In this document: piece after piece, positions 38,473-47,889 of the stretch | Layout of the letters: each line of letters opens with the position of its first letter | Position numbering within the stretch: position 1 is the stretch's first letter | Source of the DNA: Chitinibacter sp. FCG-7 | GTDB lineage: Bacteria; Pseudomonadota; Gammaproteobacteria; Burkholderiales; Chitinibacteraceae | Length of the DNA: 64,000 nucleotides | NCBI RefSeq assembly: GCF_040047665.1 | Contig: NZ_CP157355.1 | Coordinates: forward strand, 434,001-498,000 | Direction: 5' to 3' | The notes under the pieces: generated by a model | What the model saw: only the letters and a program-made list of their open reading frames with translations | What the model was told of the DNA's origin: nothing | The model's database searches: none | Made by a program: the position numbers and the translations under genes

Positions 38473-38701
38473 TTGGCGCTCCCCTGACTTGTTTGCCGCT
38501 ATTATGCCGCGTGCGCAGTAGGGATCGAAGCGGATTCTGGCCTGAAGCTGCGGCAGATCAAGTTCGCCAAGTGTATTCACAATACAGCGGGTCTATTGAT
38601 GTTTGGGTGCAAGTTGATACCGAATTCATAGTCGGATCAAAAAAAGTCGATTAGACTGCCTACATTCACACTTTTGTCAGCTGACACGCCAAAAAACCAG
38701 C

Positions 38702-40555
38702 ATGAACCTGTCACTTCGTCCCGCCGTCATTCTGGCCATTCTGCTCGGTCTGCTGCTGCCCGCCAGCATCAATGGCTATTTGAGCATCCGCACCGATCTG
38801 GCCAACGCGGAAAAAAACATTCGGCAGGATCACGAGCGGCTGGTCGAAATTCTGGTGCTGGGTATGCAGGAGCCGCTGTGGAATCTGGCCCCCGAATCGG
38901 GCAAGCCGCTGCTCGATTCGGTGATGAGCGATCCACGGGTGATCCGCATCGTGGTCAACGACGCTTCGCTGGGCGTTTTTCTGAACAGCAACAAACCCGA
39001 GCGTCGTCTGGGCAAGCTCTCATCGCTCTCGCATCTGGTCAGCAAGCAAGGCAATGTCATCGGCAATGTCACGCTGGAGCTGGACGACGGGCTGGCCAAA
39101 CAGGCCATTGAGCGCAAGCAGCAGCAATATCTGATTGCCGTGGCCATTCAGGTGGCCTTTAGCTTGGGGCTGATTTTGTTTTTGCTTAATTCACGCGTCC
39201 TGCGCCCGCTGGAAAAACTGACCCAGCAATCGACGCAGTTGGCGAACGATCAGCTTGACCGTCCGTTTATCTGGCATCGCGAAGATGAAATCGGCCAGTT
39301 GGGCAGCGCGCTGGAGCAAACGCGGCAAGCCTTGCAAAAAATGATCAGCACGCTGGAACAGAAAAACCTGCAGCTTGAGGCCGACCTGATGAGCCGCCAG
39401 CAAATTGAATCGGCGCTACGGGTTAGCGAAGACCGCATGCGGCGACTGGTTGAATCAACACGCCTGATCCCGTGGGATGCGCGCCCGGAAGAATGGCGCT
39501 TTACCTATGTGGGCCCGCAAGCCGAACAGCTGCTCAATTATCCACTGGCCGTCTGGTATAGCGAAGGCTTTTTAAGCAGCTATCTGCATCCGGACGATAG
39601 ACACTATGCCTATCCGCTATTTGCCGATGTACACGAACCGGGGCAAGTTTACGAATTCGAATGCCGCCTGCTGGCGGCCAATGGCAAGGAAGTCTGGGTG
39701 CAAATCATGGCTACCTGCGATCTGGACCCGGCAGGTTTACCGCACCTGCAGGGTTTCCTGTTTGACATCAGCCAGCGCAAACACAATGAAATCCAGCTGG
39801 AGAGCTATCGCCATCATCTGGAAAACGCCATTGAAGACCGCAGCCGCGAATTGGCCACCAGCAACCATGAGCTGGAAATCCTGACCAATATTCTGACGCA
39901 CGATTTGCGTACGCCGCTGCGCACCATCGAAGGTTTTAGCCAGGTACTGGTCGACGACTATCAGGACAATCTGGACAGCAACGCGCGCAATTACCTGCAA
40001 AGGATACGCGGCAGTATCAATGGCATGGCGAGCCGGATTGACGATTTGCTGATGCTGCAGCAATTCTCGCGCACGGAAGTACGGCCACAAAGCGTTGATC
40101 TGAGCGCGATGGGCCACGACATCATGGATGAAATCACCATGCTGCAACCAGATCGCGCCTGCGAGATCACGATTACCCCCGATCTGAATGTGGATGCTGA
40201 TCCCCGGCTATTGCGTATCGCCTTGTTCAACTTGCTGGAAAACGCGTGGAAATACTCGCAAAGCAAGGACATCATCCGGATTTCGCTGGGCAGCACGCAT
40301 GTGAACGGGCAAATGGTGTATTACGTCGCCGACGAAGGCATCGGCTTTAATATGTCGCAAGCCAAAAACCTGTTTACCCCCTTCTACCGCCTGCACTCGC
40401 AAGCACAGTACAGCGGCAACGGCATCGGGCTGACGGCTGTGCAGCGGATTATCAGCCGTCACGGCGGGCGCATCTGGGCCAAATCAACGCCCGGTGAAGG
40501 CACCGTTTTCTATTTCACACTGCCAGAGCAAGCGCTCAAAGTGCAGGAAGTTTAA
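38702..40555 (+). CDS. Membrane sensor histidine kinase with HAMP and PAS domains
   Basis: 617 residues. Helix 1 is residues 7-26, a periplasmic sensor region of about 115 residues follows, helix 2 is about 140-160. Then HAMP (RVLRPLEKLTQQSTQLANDQLDRPF), coiled coil, a PAS/PAC module (VESTRLIPWDARPEEWRFTYVGPQ ... GFLFDISQRKHNE), HisKA with His400 in THDLRTPLRTIEGF, and a HATPase (NLLENAWKYS, GNGIGLTAVQRIISRHGG). This kinase core resembles those of bacteriophytochrome-like or orphan kinases. No receiver or partner regulator is adjacent. Confidence 0.9.
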   Translation: MNLSLRPAVILAILLGLLLPASINGYLSIRTDLANAEKNIRQDHERLVEILVLGMQEPLWNLAPESGKPLLDSVMSDPRVIRIVVNDASLGVFLNSNKPERRLGKLSSLSHLVSKQGNVIGNVTLELDDGLAKQAIERKQQQYLIAVAIQVAFSLGLILFLLNSRVLRPLEKLTQQSTQLANDQLDRPFIWHREDEIGQLGSALEQTRQALQKMISTLEQKNLQLEADLMSRQQIESALRVSEDRMRRLVESTRLIPWDARPEEWRFTYVGPQAEQLLNYPLAVWYSEGFLSSYLHPDDRHYAYPLFADVHEPGQVYEFECRLLAANGKEVWVQIMATCDLDPAGLPHLQGFLFDISQRKHNEIQLESYRHHLENAIEDRSRELATSNHELEILTNILTHDLRTPLRTIEGFSQVLVDDYQDNLDSNARNYLQRIRGSINGMASRIDDLLMLQQFSRTEVRPQSVDLSAMGHDIMDEITMLQPDRACEITITPDLNVDADPRLLRIALFNLLENAWKYSQSKDIIRISLGSTHVNGQMVYYVADEGIGFNMSQAKNLFTPFYRLHSQAQYSGNGIGLTAVQRIISRHGGRIWAKSTPGEGTVFYFTLPEQALKVQEV

Positions 40556-40574
40556 GTTATCTGCACCACAGGGC

Positions 40575-40602
40575 TTGCATTACAGAACGAATGTTCTATA
40601 AT
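40575..40602 (+). promoter_or_regulatory. recA promoter with an embedded GAAC-N4-GTTC dyad
   Basis: -35 TTGCAT (40575-40580), 16-bp spacer and a perfect -10 TATAAT (40597-40602). The spacer holds the palindrome AGAACGAATGTTCT (40584-40597), overlapping the -10 by one base. That position suits a repressor such as LexA, but the CTGT-N8-ACAG box usual for betaproteobacterial LexA is not present. Confidence 0.7.
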
Positions 40603-40636
40603 CGCCCTACCTAACCCATACGCTCAGGATCACATC

Positions 40637-41680
40637 ATGGATGACAACAAAAGCAAAGCACTCGCCGCCGCATTAGCCCAGATTGAACGCCAGTTTGGTA
40701 AAGGCGCGATTATGAAAATGGGCGACAACCAGATCGAAAACGATCTGCAAGTGGTCTCCACCGGCTCGCTGGGGCTGGATTTGGCTCTGGGTGTAGGTGG
40801 CTTGCCACGTGGCCGTATTGTTGAAATCTTCGGGCCTGAATCATCAGGTAAAACTACGCTGTGTTTGCACGTGGTTGCCGAAATCCAGAAGCTGGGCGGC
40901 GTGGCTGCGTACATCGACGCAGAAAACGCCCTCGATCCGATCTATGCGCAAAAACTGGGCGTGAATGTCTCTGACATGCTGATTTCTCAGCCAGATACCG
41001 GCGAGCAGGCACTGGAAATCGCCGACATGCTGGTTCGCTCTGGCGGTGTGGATATTATCGTTGTTGACTCGGTTGCGGCGCTGACGCCCAAAGCCGAGAT
41101 CGAAGGCGAAATGGGTGACGTACACGTCGGCCTGCAAGCCCGCCTGATGAGCCAGGCACTGCGCAAGCTGACCGGTAATATCAAACGCACTAATACGCTG
41201 GTGATCTTTATTAACCAGCTACGCATGAAGATTGGCGCAATGATGCCGGGGCAAAGCCCGGAAACTACTACTGGTGGTAATGCCTTGAAGTTCTACGCTT
41301 CGGTACGTCTCGATATTCGTCGCATTGGCGCGGTGAAAAAAGGCGAAGAGATCATCGGTAACCAGACCAAGGTTAAAGTCGCCAAAAACAAGGTGGCACC
41401 GCCATTCCGCGTGATCACGTTTGATATTCTGTACGGCGAAGGCATTTCGCGTGAAGGCGAGATTATCGAGCAAGGCGTGGCCAACAAGATCGTCGAAAAA
41501 TCAGGCGCCTGGTACAGCTACAATGGCAACAAGATCGGCCAAGGCCTGGAAAACTCGCGTCAGTTCCTGAAAGACAACCCGGAGCTGGCCGAAGAAATCA
41601 TCAAAAAAGTACGCGATAAACTGATTGGCAGCAGCTTGCCGATTGAAATGGGCGGCGACGATCTCGAAGCAGCCGAATAA
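40637..41680 (+). CDS. recA: Recombinase RecA
   Basis: 347 residues. Walker A is [10 protein letters not shown], followed by [35 protein letters not shown] and the L2-loop region [30 protein letters not shown]. It pairs homologous strands and triggers LexA self-cleavage. Acidic C-terminus ([10 protein letters not shown]). A terminator follows and recX lies 103 bp downstream. Confidence 0.98.
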   Translation: MDDNKSKALAAALAQIERQFGKGAIMKMGDNQIENDLQVVSTGSLGLDLALGVGGLPRGRIVEIFGPESSGKTTLCLHVVAEIQKLGGVAAYIDAENALDPIYAQKLGVNVSDMLISQPDTGEQALEIADMLVRSGGVDIIVVDSVAALTPKAEIEGEMGDVHVGLQARLMSQALRKLTGNIKRTNTLVIFINQLRMKIGAMMPGQSPETTTGGNALKFYASVRLDIRRIGAVKKGEEIIGNQTKVKVAKNKVAPPFRVITFDILYGEGISREGEIIEQGVANKIVEKSGAWYSYNGNKIGQGLENSRQFLKDNPELAEEIIKKVRDKLIGSSLPIEMGGDDLEAAE

Positions 41681-41733
41681 GCACTTCGCAATGCACAATC
41701 AAAGTTCACACAATTAAAGTGCACGCAATCAGA

Positions 41734-41758
41734 AGGCTCTCCTAGCGGGAGCCTTTTT
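41734..41758 (+). terminator. Intrinsic terminator between recA and recX
   Basis: AGGCTC(T)CC and GGGAGCCT form a stem with one bulge and a TAGC loop, followed by TTTTTT. Partial read-through would give the low recX level seen in other bacteria. Confidence 0.82.
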
Positions 41759-41783
41759 TATTGAATCGAGCTGGAGCACAAGC

Positions 41784-42278
41784 ATGGTTTCCCTGCGCAA
41801 TAAAGCACTGCAAATGCTGGGTCGACGCGATCATTCGCGCGCCGAGCTAGCGCAAAAACTCAAGGCCCACACCGAAAAACCCGAAGAAATCCCGGCGCTG
41901 CTCGATGATTTCGAGGCGCGCGGCTGGCTATCGGATAGCCGCTTTGCCGAACAATGGACGCATTACCGCAGCCAGCGCTACGGCGTAGGCAGACTCAAAC
42001 AGGAGTTGCGCCAGCGTGGTGTGGCCAGCGAGATTATCGACGCCAGTATTGAAGCCGTTGCCGAGCAGGAAATCGAAACCGCACGCCGCCTGTGGCAGAA
42101 AAAATTCGGCCAAGTGGCCACCGATCCCAAAGAGCGCGCCAAGCAGCTGCGTTTTCTGGCCAGCCGGGGATTTAGCACCAGCGTGATTTACCGCGTGGTC
42201 AGCGGTGCGAGAGATGGATATGAGGTCACTGAATATGAAGGCGAATATGCGGCTAATCCCGATGTTGATCTGGATTAG
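41784..42278 (+). CDS. recX: Regulatory protein RecX
   Basis: 164 residues, all-helical RecX. Characteristic pieces are ALQMLGRRDHSRAELAQKL, LDDFEARGWLSDSRFAEQW and the KQELRQRGV repeat-like helix, then RFLASRGFSTSVIYRVV. RecX limits RecA filament growth. The C-terminal 20 residues are acidic and variable. GGAG lies before the start. A repeat copy follows 14 bp after the stop. Confidence 0.94.
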   Translation: MVSLRNKALQMLGRRDHSRAELAQKLKAHTEKPEEIPALLDDFEARGWLSDSRFAEQWTHYRSQRYGVGRLKQELRQRGVASEIIDASIEAVAEQEIETARRLWQKKFGQVATDPKERAKQLRFLASRGFSTSVIYRVVSGARDGYEVTEYEGEYAANPDVDLD

Positions 42279-42291
42279 CATATACTATACA

Positions 42292-42340
42292 GGGTATTGA
42301 CCTGCAGAGCATATTGACATTCATCCATAAAGCTATACCC
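42292..42340. repeat. 49-bp palindromic repeat, copy g
   Basis: Left arm GGGTATTGACCTGCAG is good; the right arm CCATAAAGCTATACCC matches the family at 12 of 16 positions. It lies in the recX-alaS gap. Confidence 0.75.
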
Positions 42341-42532
42341 CCACAGAAAGCAAGCCAAGACCAAATCAAGATTCAATCTGCCGCGTAGCTGCGCCAAATC
42401 TTCAACCACCGGGCTTGCAGCGCAGCGCTTTGGTCGTGAAGCGACACAAATCCACTGCCCGCCTACCCGCCAAAGCCAGTTTGCATTAGAATCGATACCC
42501 TTGTTGTTAAACTGCGCGCGCGTAAGATCTAT

Positions 42533-45151
42533 ATGAAATCATCCCAGATTCGCCAGAAGTTCCTGGATTTTTTTGCCAGCAAAAGCCACCAGATCGTCGC
42601 ATCATCGTCGCTGATCCCAGCCAACGATCCGACCATTCTGTTCACCAATGCCGGTATGAACCAATTTAAAGACGTGTTTCTGGGCTTCGATAAACGCCCG
42701 TACACGCGCGCCGCGAGCAGCCAGAAATGCGTTCGCGCTGGCGGCAAGCACAATGACCTGGAAAACGTCGGCTACACCGCGCGTCACCATACCTTTTTTG
42801 AAATGCTCGGCAATTTCTCGTTTGGCGACTACTTCAAACGCGAAGCGATTTTGTATGCGTGGGAGTTTCTGACCTCGCCCGAATGGCTGGCTATCCCGAA
42901 AGAAAAACTGATGGTCACCGTCTACGCGACGGACGACGAAGCTTTTGACATCTGGAATAAGGAAGTGGGCGTACCGGCCGAAAAGATCGTCCGCATTGGC
43001 GACAATAAAGGCGCGCCGTACGCATCAGACAACTTCTGGCAAATGGGTGACACCGGCCCATGTGGCCCATGTACCGAAATTTTCTACGATCACGGCCCGC
43101 AACACTGGGGTGGCCCTCCGGGATCACCTGAAGAAGACGGTGATCGCTATATCGAAATCTGGAACAACGTTTTCATGCAATTTAACCGCGATGAAAACGG
43201 TGTGCTGCATCCGCTGCCCAAGCCATCGGTCGATACCGGCATGGGTCTGGAGCGTATTTCGGCTGTCATGCAAAAAGTGCACGCCAACTACGAAATCGAT
43301 CTGTTCCAGCATTTGCTCGCCGCTGCGCAACGCGAAACCGGCGCGACAGACGCGAATTCACCGTCACTCAAAGTCATCGCCGATCATATCCGCTCGTGCG
43401 CATTTCTGATCGCTGATGGCGCTTTGCCAGCGAACGATGGCCGTGGCTACGTATTGCGCCGGATTATCCGCCGCGCGATCCGTCATGGTTACAAGCTGGG
43501 CCAGAAAGGCTATTTCTTCCATAAACTCGTTGCACCACTGGCCGAAGTGATGGGCGATGCCTACCCGGAACTGCGTACGCGCAAAGATCACATTATTGAC
43601 GCACTGAAAACCGAAGAAGAAATCTTCGGCCGCACGCTGGAAAACGGCATGACGCTGCTCGACAGCGTACTCGGTGACGGCCAGCAGGTACTCGATGGCG
43701 ATGTGGCGTTCAAACTGTCGGACACTTATGGCTTCCCTATTGATCTGACCGCCGACGTGTGCCGCGAGCGCAATGTCACCGTCGATATCGCCGGTTTTGA
43801 AGCCGCGCTTGAAGCGCAGCGCAAGCAATCCAAAGCTGCTGGCAGCTTTAAAATGACGGCAGGTCTGGCTTATGAAGGCGAAGCATCGTGCTTCCACGGC
43901 TACACCGAAGCGAGCCGCGCAGCCAAAGTGATTGCACTTTATAAAGGCAGCGAACAGGTTCAGCAATTGTCCGCTGGTGAAGAAGGCGTGATCGTCCTTG
44001 ACCATACGCCGTTTTACGCCGAATCGGGCGGTCAGGCCGGTGATGTGGGCGTGATTGCGGGCAACGGCGTGTTTAATGTCACCGACACACAAAAAATCAA
44101 AGCCGACGTATTTGGCCATCAAGGTCAGATCGTCAGCGGCAGCCTGAAAGTGGGCGACGCCGTCACGGCCAGCATCGACATTGCCAAGCGCCAGGCCAGC
44201 CAGCGCAATCACAGCGCGACGCATTTGCTGCACGCCGCCTTGCGCGAAGTGCTCGGCACGCATGTGGAGCAAAAAGGCTCGCTGGTTAATTTTGAGCGCA
44301 CCCGTTTTGACTTCTCGCACCCGAAAGCGTTGACGAGCGATGAAATCGCCCAGATTGAAAACCTGGTCAATCAGGTGATTATGGCCAACGACGAAGCAAC
44401 TGCGCGTTATATGAGCTACGACGACGCGATCAAATCGGGTGCCATGGCGCTGTTTGGCGAGAAATACGGTGACGAAGTTCGCGTACTGAAAATGGGCGAC
44501 TTCTCGACCGAACTCTGTGGCGGTACGCACGTGAGCCGTACGGGTGATATTGGCCTGTTTAAGATTGTGTCCGAAGGCGGCGTTGCGGCCGGTATTCGCC
44601 GGATCGAAGCGATTACTGGCACTGCCGCACTAGCGCTGTCGCAAGCACAGGATGCCGAGCTGAAAGCAGCAGCAAGCATTGCCGGCGCTCAGCCGGGCGA
44701 GCTGTTGTCCAAGCTGGAAAAACTGCAGCTTGAGCTCAAAGCGGCCCAAAAAGAAGTAGCCCAGCTCAAAGGTCAGATGGCGTTTGGCCAGCTTGAACAG
44801 TTGATCAGCAGCCAGTTGCGCACAGTGAATGGCGTGCAATACCTGGGCAGCGTGATTGACGGCGTAGAAAGCGGCATGTTGCGCGAAATGAGCGATAAGA
44901 TTATGGATCGTCTGCAAAGCGGCGTGGCCTTGCTGGCCTGCGTTAACGACGACAAGGTGAGCCTGATTGCCCGCGTATCGAAAGATCTGACCGGCAAAGT
45001 CAAAGCGGGCGAGCTGGTGAATACGGCTGCGCAAGTGGTTGGCGGCAAAGGCGGTGGCCGTCCGGACATGGCACAAGCCGGTGGCACCGACGTGAGTAAA
45101 GTTGAAACAGCGATGAGCACGGCAAGCGACTGGCTGAAAAGCAAGCTGTAA
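42533..45151 (+). CDS. alaS: Alanyl-tRNA synthetase
   Basis: 872 residues, full length. Class II catalytic core begins [18 protein letters not shown] and includes [15 protein letters not shown] and GCxPCTE-type [17 protein letters not shown]. The editing domain has [19 protein letters not shown] and the zinc-site motif [15 protein letters not shown]; the C-terminal C-Ala domain ends with [15 protein letters not shown]. It charges tRNA-Ala and clears mischarged Ser and Gly. A strong terminator follows. Confidence 0.98.
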   Translation: MKSSQIRQKFLDFFASKSHQIVASSSLIPANDPTILFTNAGMNQFKDVFLGFDKRPYTRAASSQKCVRAGGKHNDLENVGYTARHHTFFEMLGNFSFGDYFKREAILYAWEFLTSPEWLAIPKEKLMVTVYATDDEAFDIWNKEVGVPAEKIVRIGDNKGAPYASDNFWQMGDTGPCGPCTEIFYDHGPQHWGGPPGSPEEDGDRYIEIWNNVFMQFNRDENGVLHPLPKPSVDTGMGLERISAVMQKVHANYEIDLFQHLLAAAQRETGATDANSPSLKVIADHIRSCAFLIADGALPANDGRGYVLRRIIRRAIRHGYKLGQKGYFFHKLVAPLAEVMGDAYPELRTRKDHIIDALKTEEEIFGRTLENGMTLLDSVLGDGQQVLDGDVAFKLSDTYGFPIDLTADVCRERNVTVDIAGFEAALEAQRKQSKAAGSFKMTAGLAYEGEASCFHGYTEASRAAKVIALYKGSEQVQQLSAGEEGVIVLDHTPFYAESGGQAGDVGVIAGNGVFNVTDTQKIKADVFGHQGQIVSGSLKVGDAVTASIDIAKRQASQRNHSATHLLHAALREVLGTHVEQKGSLVNFERTRFDFSHPKALTSDEIAQIENLVNQVIMANDEATARYMSYDDAIKSGAMALFGEKYGDEVRVLKMGDFSTELCGGTHVSRTGDIGLFKIVSEGGVAAGIRRIEAITGTAALALSQAQDAELKAAASIAGAQPGELLSKLEKLQLELKAAQKEVAQLKGQMAFGQLEQLISSQLRTVNGVQYLGSVIDGVESGMLREMSDKIMDRLQSGVALLACVNDDKVSLIARVSKDLTGKVKAGELVNTAAQVVGGKGGGRPDMAQAGGTDVSKVETAMSTASDWLKSKL

Positions 45152-45213
45152 TCCCAAGCTGTAATCTAATGTGTAATCGGTTTTTGGCTGCTCAAGCATG
45201 TACTTCACCGATC

Positions 45214-45241
45214 AAAATGGCCACCCATGGGTGGCCATTTT
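45214..45241 (+). terminator. Intrinsic terminator of alaS
   Basis: A 13-bp perfect stem AAAATGGCCACCC / GGGTGGCCATTTT with a 2-nt centre, followed by T residues; functional in both directions. Repeat copy h starts 3 bp further on. Confidence 0.9.
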
Positions 45242-45244
45242 TAT

Positions 45245-45293
45245 GGGTATACGCATGCAGGCATTGATGATATTAAGCTACAGACATATACAC
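45245..45293. repeat. 49-bp palindromic repeat, copy h
   Basis: Arms GGGTATACGCATGCAG and CTACAGACATATACAC. It is followed after 4 bp by a second left-arm-like segment, which contains the start codon of the DUF1653 gene. Confidence 0.8.
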
Positions 45294-45297
45294 ACAA

Positions 45298-45313
45298 GGG
45301 TATATTATGACAG
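45298..45313. repeat. Isolated left-arm-like segment at the DUF1653 start
   Basis: GGGTATATTATGACAG matches the left arm of copy l at 12 of 16 positions, but no right arm follows. The ATG of the DUF1653 gene lies in it (45307). Confidence 0.4.
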
Positions 45314-45525
45314 ATAAACCGGACTTTGAACTGGGCCACTATCGGCACTACAAGGGTTTTGAATACGAGGCGATTGATCTGGCCCGCCATTCCGAAACTT
45401 GCGAGTGGATGGTGATTTACCGCCAGCAGTATGGCGAGCGCGGACTTTGGGTGCGCCCGCTGGCGATGTTTACCGAAGATGTGGTGATTGATGGCATTTC
45501 GCAAGCACGATTTGCAAAAATCTAA
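45307..45525 (+). CDS. DUF1653 domain protein
   Basis: 72 residues, a complete single DUF1653 domain: GHYRHYKGFEYEAIDLARHSET, EWMVIYRQQYGERGLWVRPLAMF. Small beta-rich protein of unknown role. No clear Shine-Dalgarno is present beyond AAGGG 7 nt before the ATG, and that AAGGG is part of the repeat-like segment. Stands alone between alaS and the DUF808 gene. Confidence 0.9.
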   Translation: MTDKPDFELGHYRHYKGFEYEAIDLARHSETCEWMVIYRQQYGERGLWVRPLAMFTEDVVIDGISQARFAKI

Positions 45526-45597
45526 AACTAACATCAGACTGACACCCGCGCCGCACATCAGCGGCGACACACGATAAAAAAACCGAGGGAGAACACC

Positions 45598-46521
45598 ATG
45601 GCTGGCGCCAGTTTACTGACTTTAATCGACGATATTGCCACCATTCTGGATGACGTGGCGGTGATGACCAAAGTAGCGGCCAAAAAAACCGCCGGGGTAT
45701 TGGGCGACGATCTGGCGCTCAATGCCGAACAGGTCAACGGCGTACGCGCCGAACGCGAGCTGCCGGTGGTCTGGGCTGTGGCGGTGGGCTCGCTGAAAAA
45801 TAAAGTGATTCTGGTGCCTGCCGCGCTGGCCATCAGCGCCTTTATTCCCTGGGCAGTGATCCCACTGCTGATGCTGGGTGGTTTATACCTGTGCTTTGAA
45901 GGCGTGGAAAAGCTGGCGCATAAATTCCTGCATAAAGACGACGAGGCCGAGCAAAGCGAGCATCAGGCGCATCTGGCCGCGCTCAGCGATGAATCAATTG
46001 ACCTTGTTGCGCTGGAAAAAGAAAAAATCAAAGGTGCGATCCGTACCGATTTTGTACTCTCGGCCGAAATTATCGTGATTGCGCTGGGTACGGTGGCCGA
46101 TAAATCGCTCAGTACGCAGTTTATGGTGCTGGCTGGCATCAGCGCGATTATGACGGTTGGGGTTTACGGTCTGGTCGCCGGGATTGTCAAACTGGACGAC
46201 GCGGGTTTTTATCTGCTAAAAAAATCCAATGCCCTGCTCAAGGCGCTGGGCGGCGCTCTGGTCGCCACTGCACCCAAACTGATGAAATTGCTGACTATCG
46301 TCGGCACCGCTGCGATGTTTCTGGTGGGCGGTGGTATTCTGACGCATGGCGTTCCGGCTCTGCACCATGGCATTGAAGCTCTGGCTAGCCAGAGCGGCGC
46401 GATTGCTGGCGCGCTGGTGCCTAGCCTGGCCAATTTGCTGGTTGGCGTTGCAGCCGGTAGCGTGGCGCTGATCATATTCAACCTGCTCAGCCGCCTGAAA
46501 GGTAAAAAAGCCGCGCATTGA
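45598..46521 (+). CDS. DUF808 family inner-membrane protein (YedI-like)
   Basis: 307 residues. Begins MAGASLLTLIDDIATILDDVAVMTKVAAKKTAGVLGDDLALNAEQV, diagnostic of the family (given here only in part as motif: LLTLIDDIATILDDVAVMTK), followed by at least four to five membrane helices, including AISAFIPWAVIPLLMLGGLY and a C-terminal pair rich in Gly/Ala. Possibly a transporter-like protein, function unknown. GAGGGAG ribosome-binding site upstream. Confidence 0.9.
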   Translation: MAGASLLTLIDDIATILDDVAVMTKVAAKKTAGVLGDDLALNAEQVNGVRAERELPVVWAVAVGSLKNKVILVPAALAISAFIPWAVIPLLMLGGLYLCFEGVEKLAHKFLHKDDEAEQSEHQAHLAALSDESIDLVALEKEKIKGAIRTDFVLSAEIIVIALGTVADKSLSTQFMVLAGISAIMTVGVYGLVAGIVKLDDAGFYLLKKSNALLKALGGALVATAPKLMKLLTIVGTAAMFLVGGGILTHGVPALHHGIEALASQSGAIAGALVPSLANLLVGVAAGSVALIIFNLLSRLKGKKAAH

Positions 46522-46588
46522 TCAGCAACAGCATCGCAGTGCGATATTTCAGGCAAGATTACACATAGAAAAACAGCGAGGAGACACC

Positions 46589-47365
46589 ATGCCAGCATCG
46601 CGTTTGCAGCTGTATGCTGCCAGCCTCCTCTTGGCGCTGGCCAGTGCAGCCAGCCAGGCCAACTGCAGCAAGCCATTCAAGCTGGCTCTGGAGCAATGGC
46701 CACCTTATGTGTACACCAATCCACAGGGCAAACCGGCCGGGCTGGATATTGAATTGCTCAATGCCATTTTCACCGAGGCAGGCTGCCAGCTTGTTCTGGT
46801 GGCCGAGCTGCCTCGCAAACGGCGTCTGGCCGAATTTATGGCCGGCGAGATCGACATTATGCTGGCGGCATCCGATACCCCGGAAAGACGCGAATACAGC
46901 TGGTTTACCCGCGCCTACCGGCCTGAGTCGGTCAGCCTGTTCAGCCACCCGGCACAGTTGGCGCAATATCGGGAAATCAGCAGCTTCTCGGATCTTTTGC
47001 GCCGCCGCATCAGCTTGCTGGCACCCAATGCCGGCTGGTATGGTGAAGACTATAAAAAACATCAGGATGCCCTGCTCAAAGCGCATCTGGTATCACCTTT
47101 TGAGTCATTCACGCAGGGCATCAAGATGTTTGCCGCCAAACGAGCCGAGCTGATTATGGGCGACACAGGTGCCATCGTTCATGAAGCACGACGGCAAGGG
47201 CTATCAATCAGCCCCTTGCCCAATCTGGTCGTCAGCGCACCGGTGCATTTCATGCTGAGCAAAAAAAATGTCACTGAGGCCGATGTGCTGCAGCTCAATA
47301 ATGCGCTCGACAAGCTCGAACAACGCGGCGTACTGAAAATGATCCGCACCCATTACGGCATGTAG
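46589..47365 (+). CDS. Periplasmic solute-binding protein family 3
   Basis: 258 residues with a signal peptide (residues 1-24, cut likely after SQA). Mature start CSKPFKLALEQWPPYVYTN and GLDIELLNAIFTEAGCQL, GEIDIMLAASDTPERREY show the SBP_bac_3 fold used for amino acids and related ligands. It stands alone without permease or ATPase genes, as is common for proteobacterial sensors-like or orphan copies, so the ligand is unknown. AGGAGA ribosome-binding site; strong terminator after it. Confidence 0.88.
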   Translation: MPASRLQLYAASLLLALASAASQANCSKPFKLALEQWPPYVYTNPQGKPAGLDIELLNAIFTEAGCQLVLVAELPRKRRLAEFMAGEIDIMLAASDTPERREYSWFTRAYRPESVSLFSHPAQLAQYREISSFSDLLRRRISLLAPNAGWYGEDYKKHQDALLKAHLVSPFESFTQGIKMFAAKRAELIMGDTGAIVHEARRQGLSISPLPNLVVSAPVHFMLSKKNVTEADVLQLNNALDKLEQRGVLKMIRTHYGM

Positions 47366-47403
47366 CGGTGCAACACATTGGGCAATTCAATCAGCAAAAA
47401 AGC

Positions 47404-47430
47404 AAAAGCCCCGAAAATCGGGGCTTTTTT
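47404..47430 (+). terminator. Bidirectional intrinsic terminator
   Basis: AAAAGCCCCGA and TCGGGGCTTTT form a perfect 11-bp stem with T-runs on both strands. It serves the solute-binding protein gene on the plus strand and the small gene on the minus strand. Confidence 0.92.
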
Positions 47431-47434
47431 ATGC

Positions 47435-47647
47435 TTAGCTTAGCCAGGGGCGTGGTCGTGGTGCAGGCCGGGATTCTTCGGCTTCGGCCACGGTGAGTAG
47501 CCGCAGCTGGCAGGCGTACTGATGTTCGTGGTGTTGAGCCAAATCGGCTTTGGCAGCAGTTTTTTGTGCAGTGGATGCGTACTGATTGCTATCGTTTTCA
47601 AAATTGCTTTCGCAATCACCAGCAGACATATCAAAGATGTACAACAT
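47435..47647 (-). CDS. Small hypothetical protein (70 aa)
   Basis: 70 codons. A strong GGGGAGGG ribosome-binding site lies 7 nt before the ATG, and a terminator follows directly after the stop, which is good support for a real transcript. The product is polar, with Asp/Glu/Asn-rich N-terminal half and a Pro/Arg-rich end (SRPAPRPRPWLS); no membrane segment. No family recognised. Confidence 0.5.
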   Translation of the reverse strand: MLYIFDMSAGDCESNFENDSNQYASTAQKTAAKADLAQHHEHQYACQLRLLTVAEAEESRPAPRPRPWLS

Positions 47648-47791
47648 GATGTGGCCCTCCCCAAGTATTTCAAAATCCGCGATTCGCGACGGAGACCCTT
47701 ACAATTTATTCCTTACAACTTGAATATCGGCCTGTTCTGTCAGAATTTCAATCCTTTTCTAGGGTTTTCTGAAAATAAATTCTGAACGGAT

Positions 47792-47814
47792 AAAAAAAGG
47801 AGCCCGAAGGCTCC
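47792..47814 (-). terminator. Intrinsic terminator of the gcv operon
   Basis: GGAGCC and GGCTCC with a CGAA tetraloop; the minus strand continues with seven T. It lies 76 bp after the gcvP stop. Confidence 0.88.
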
Positions 47815-47889
47815 CTGATAATGATCACTCACACAGTTCACAACGAGCCATCCGCTCGATATAAAAGTGCAAGTGGTGGCATTAAAATA

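Noticed and set aside
43364..44530. 388-codon open frame on the minus strand
   Set aside because: It is antisense to alaS, whose motifs are intact over this region; the translation has no recognisable domain.
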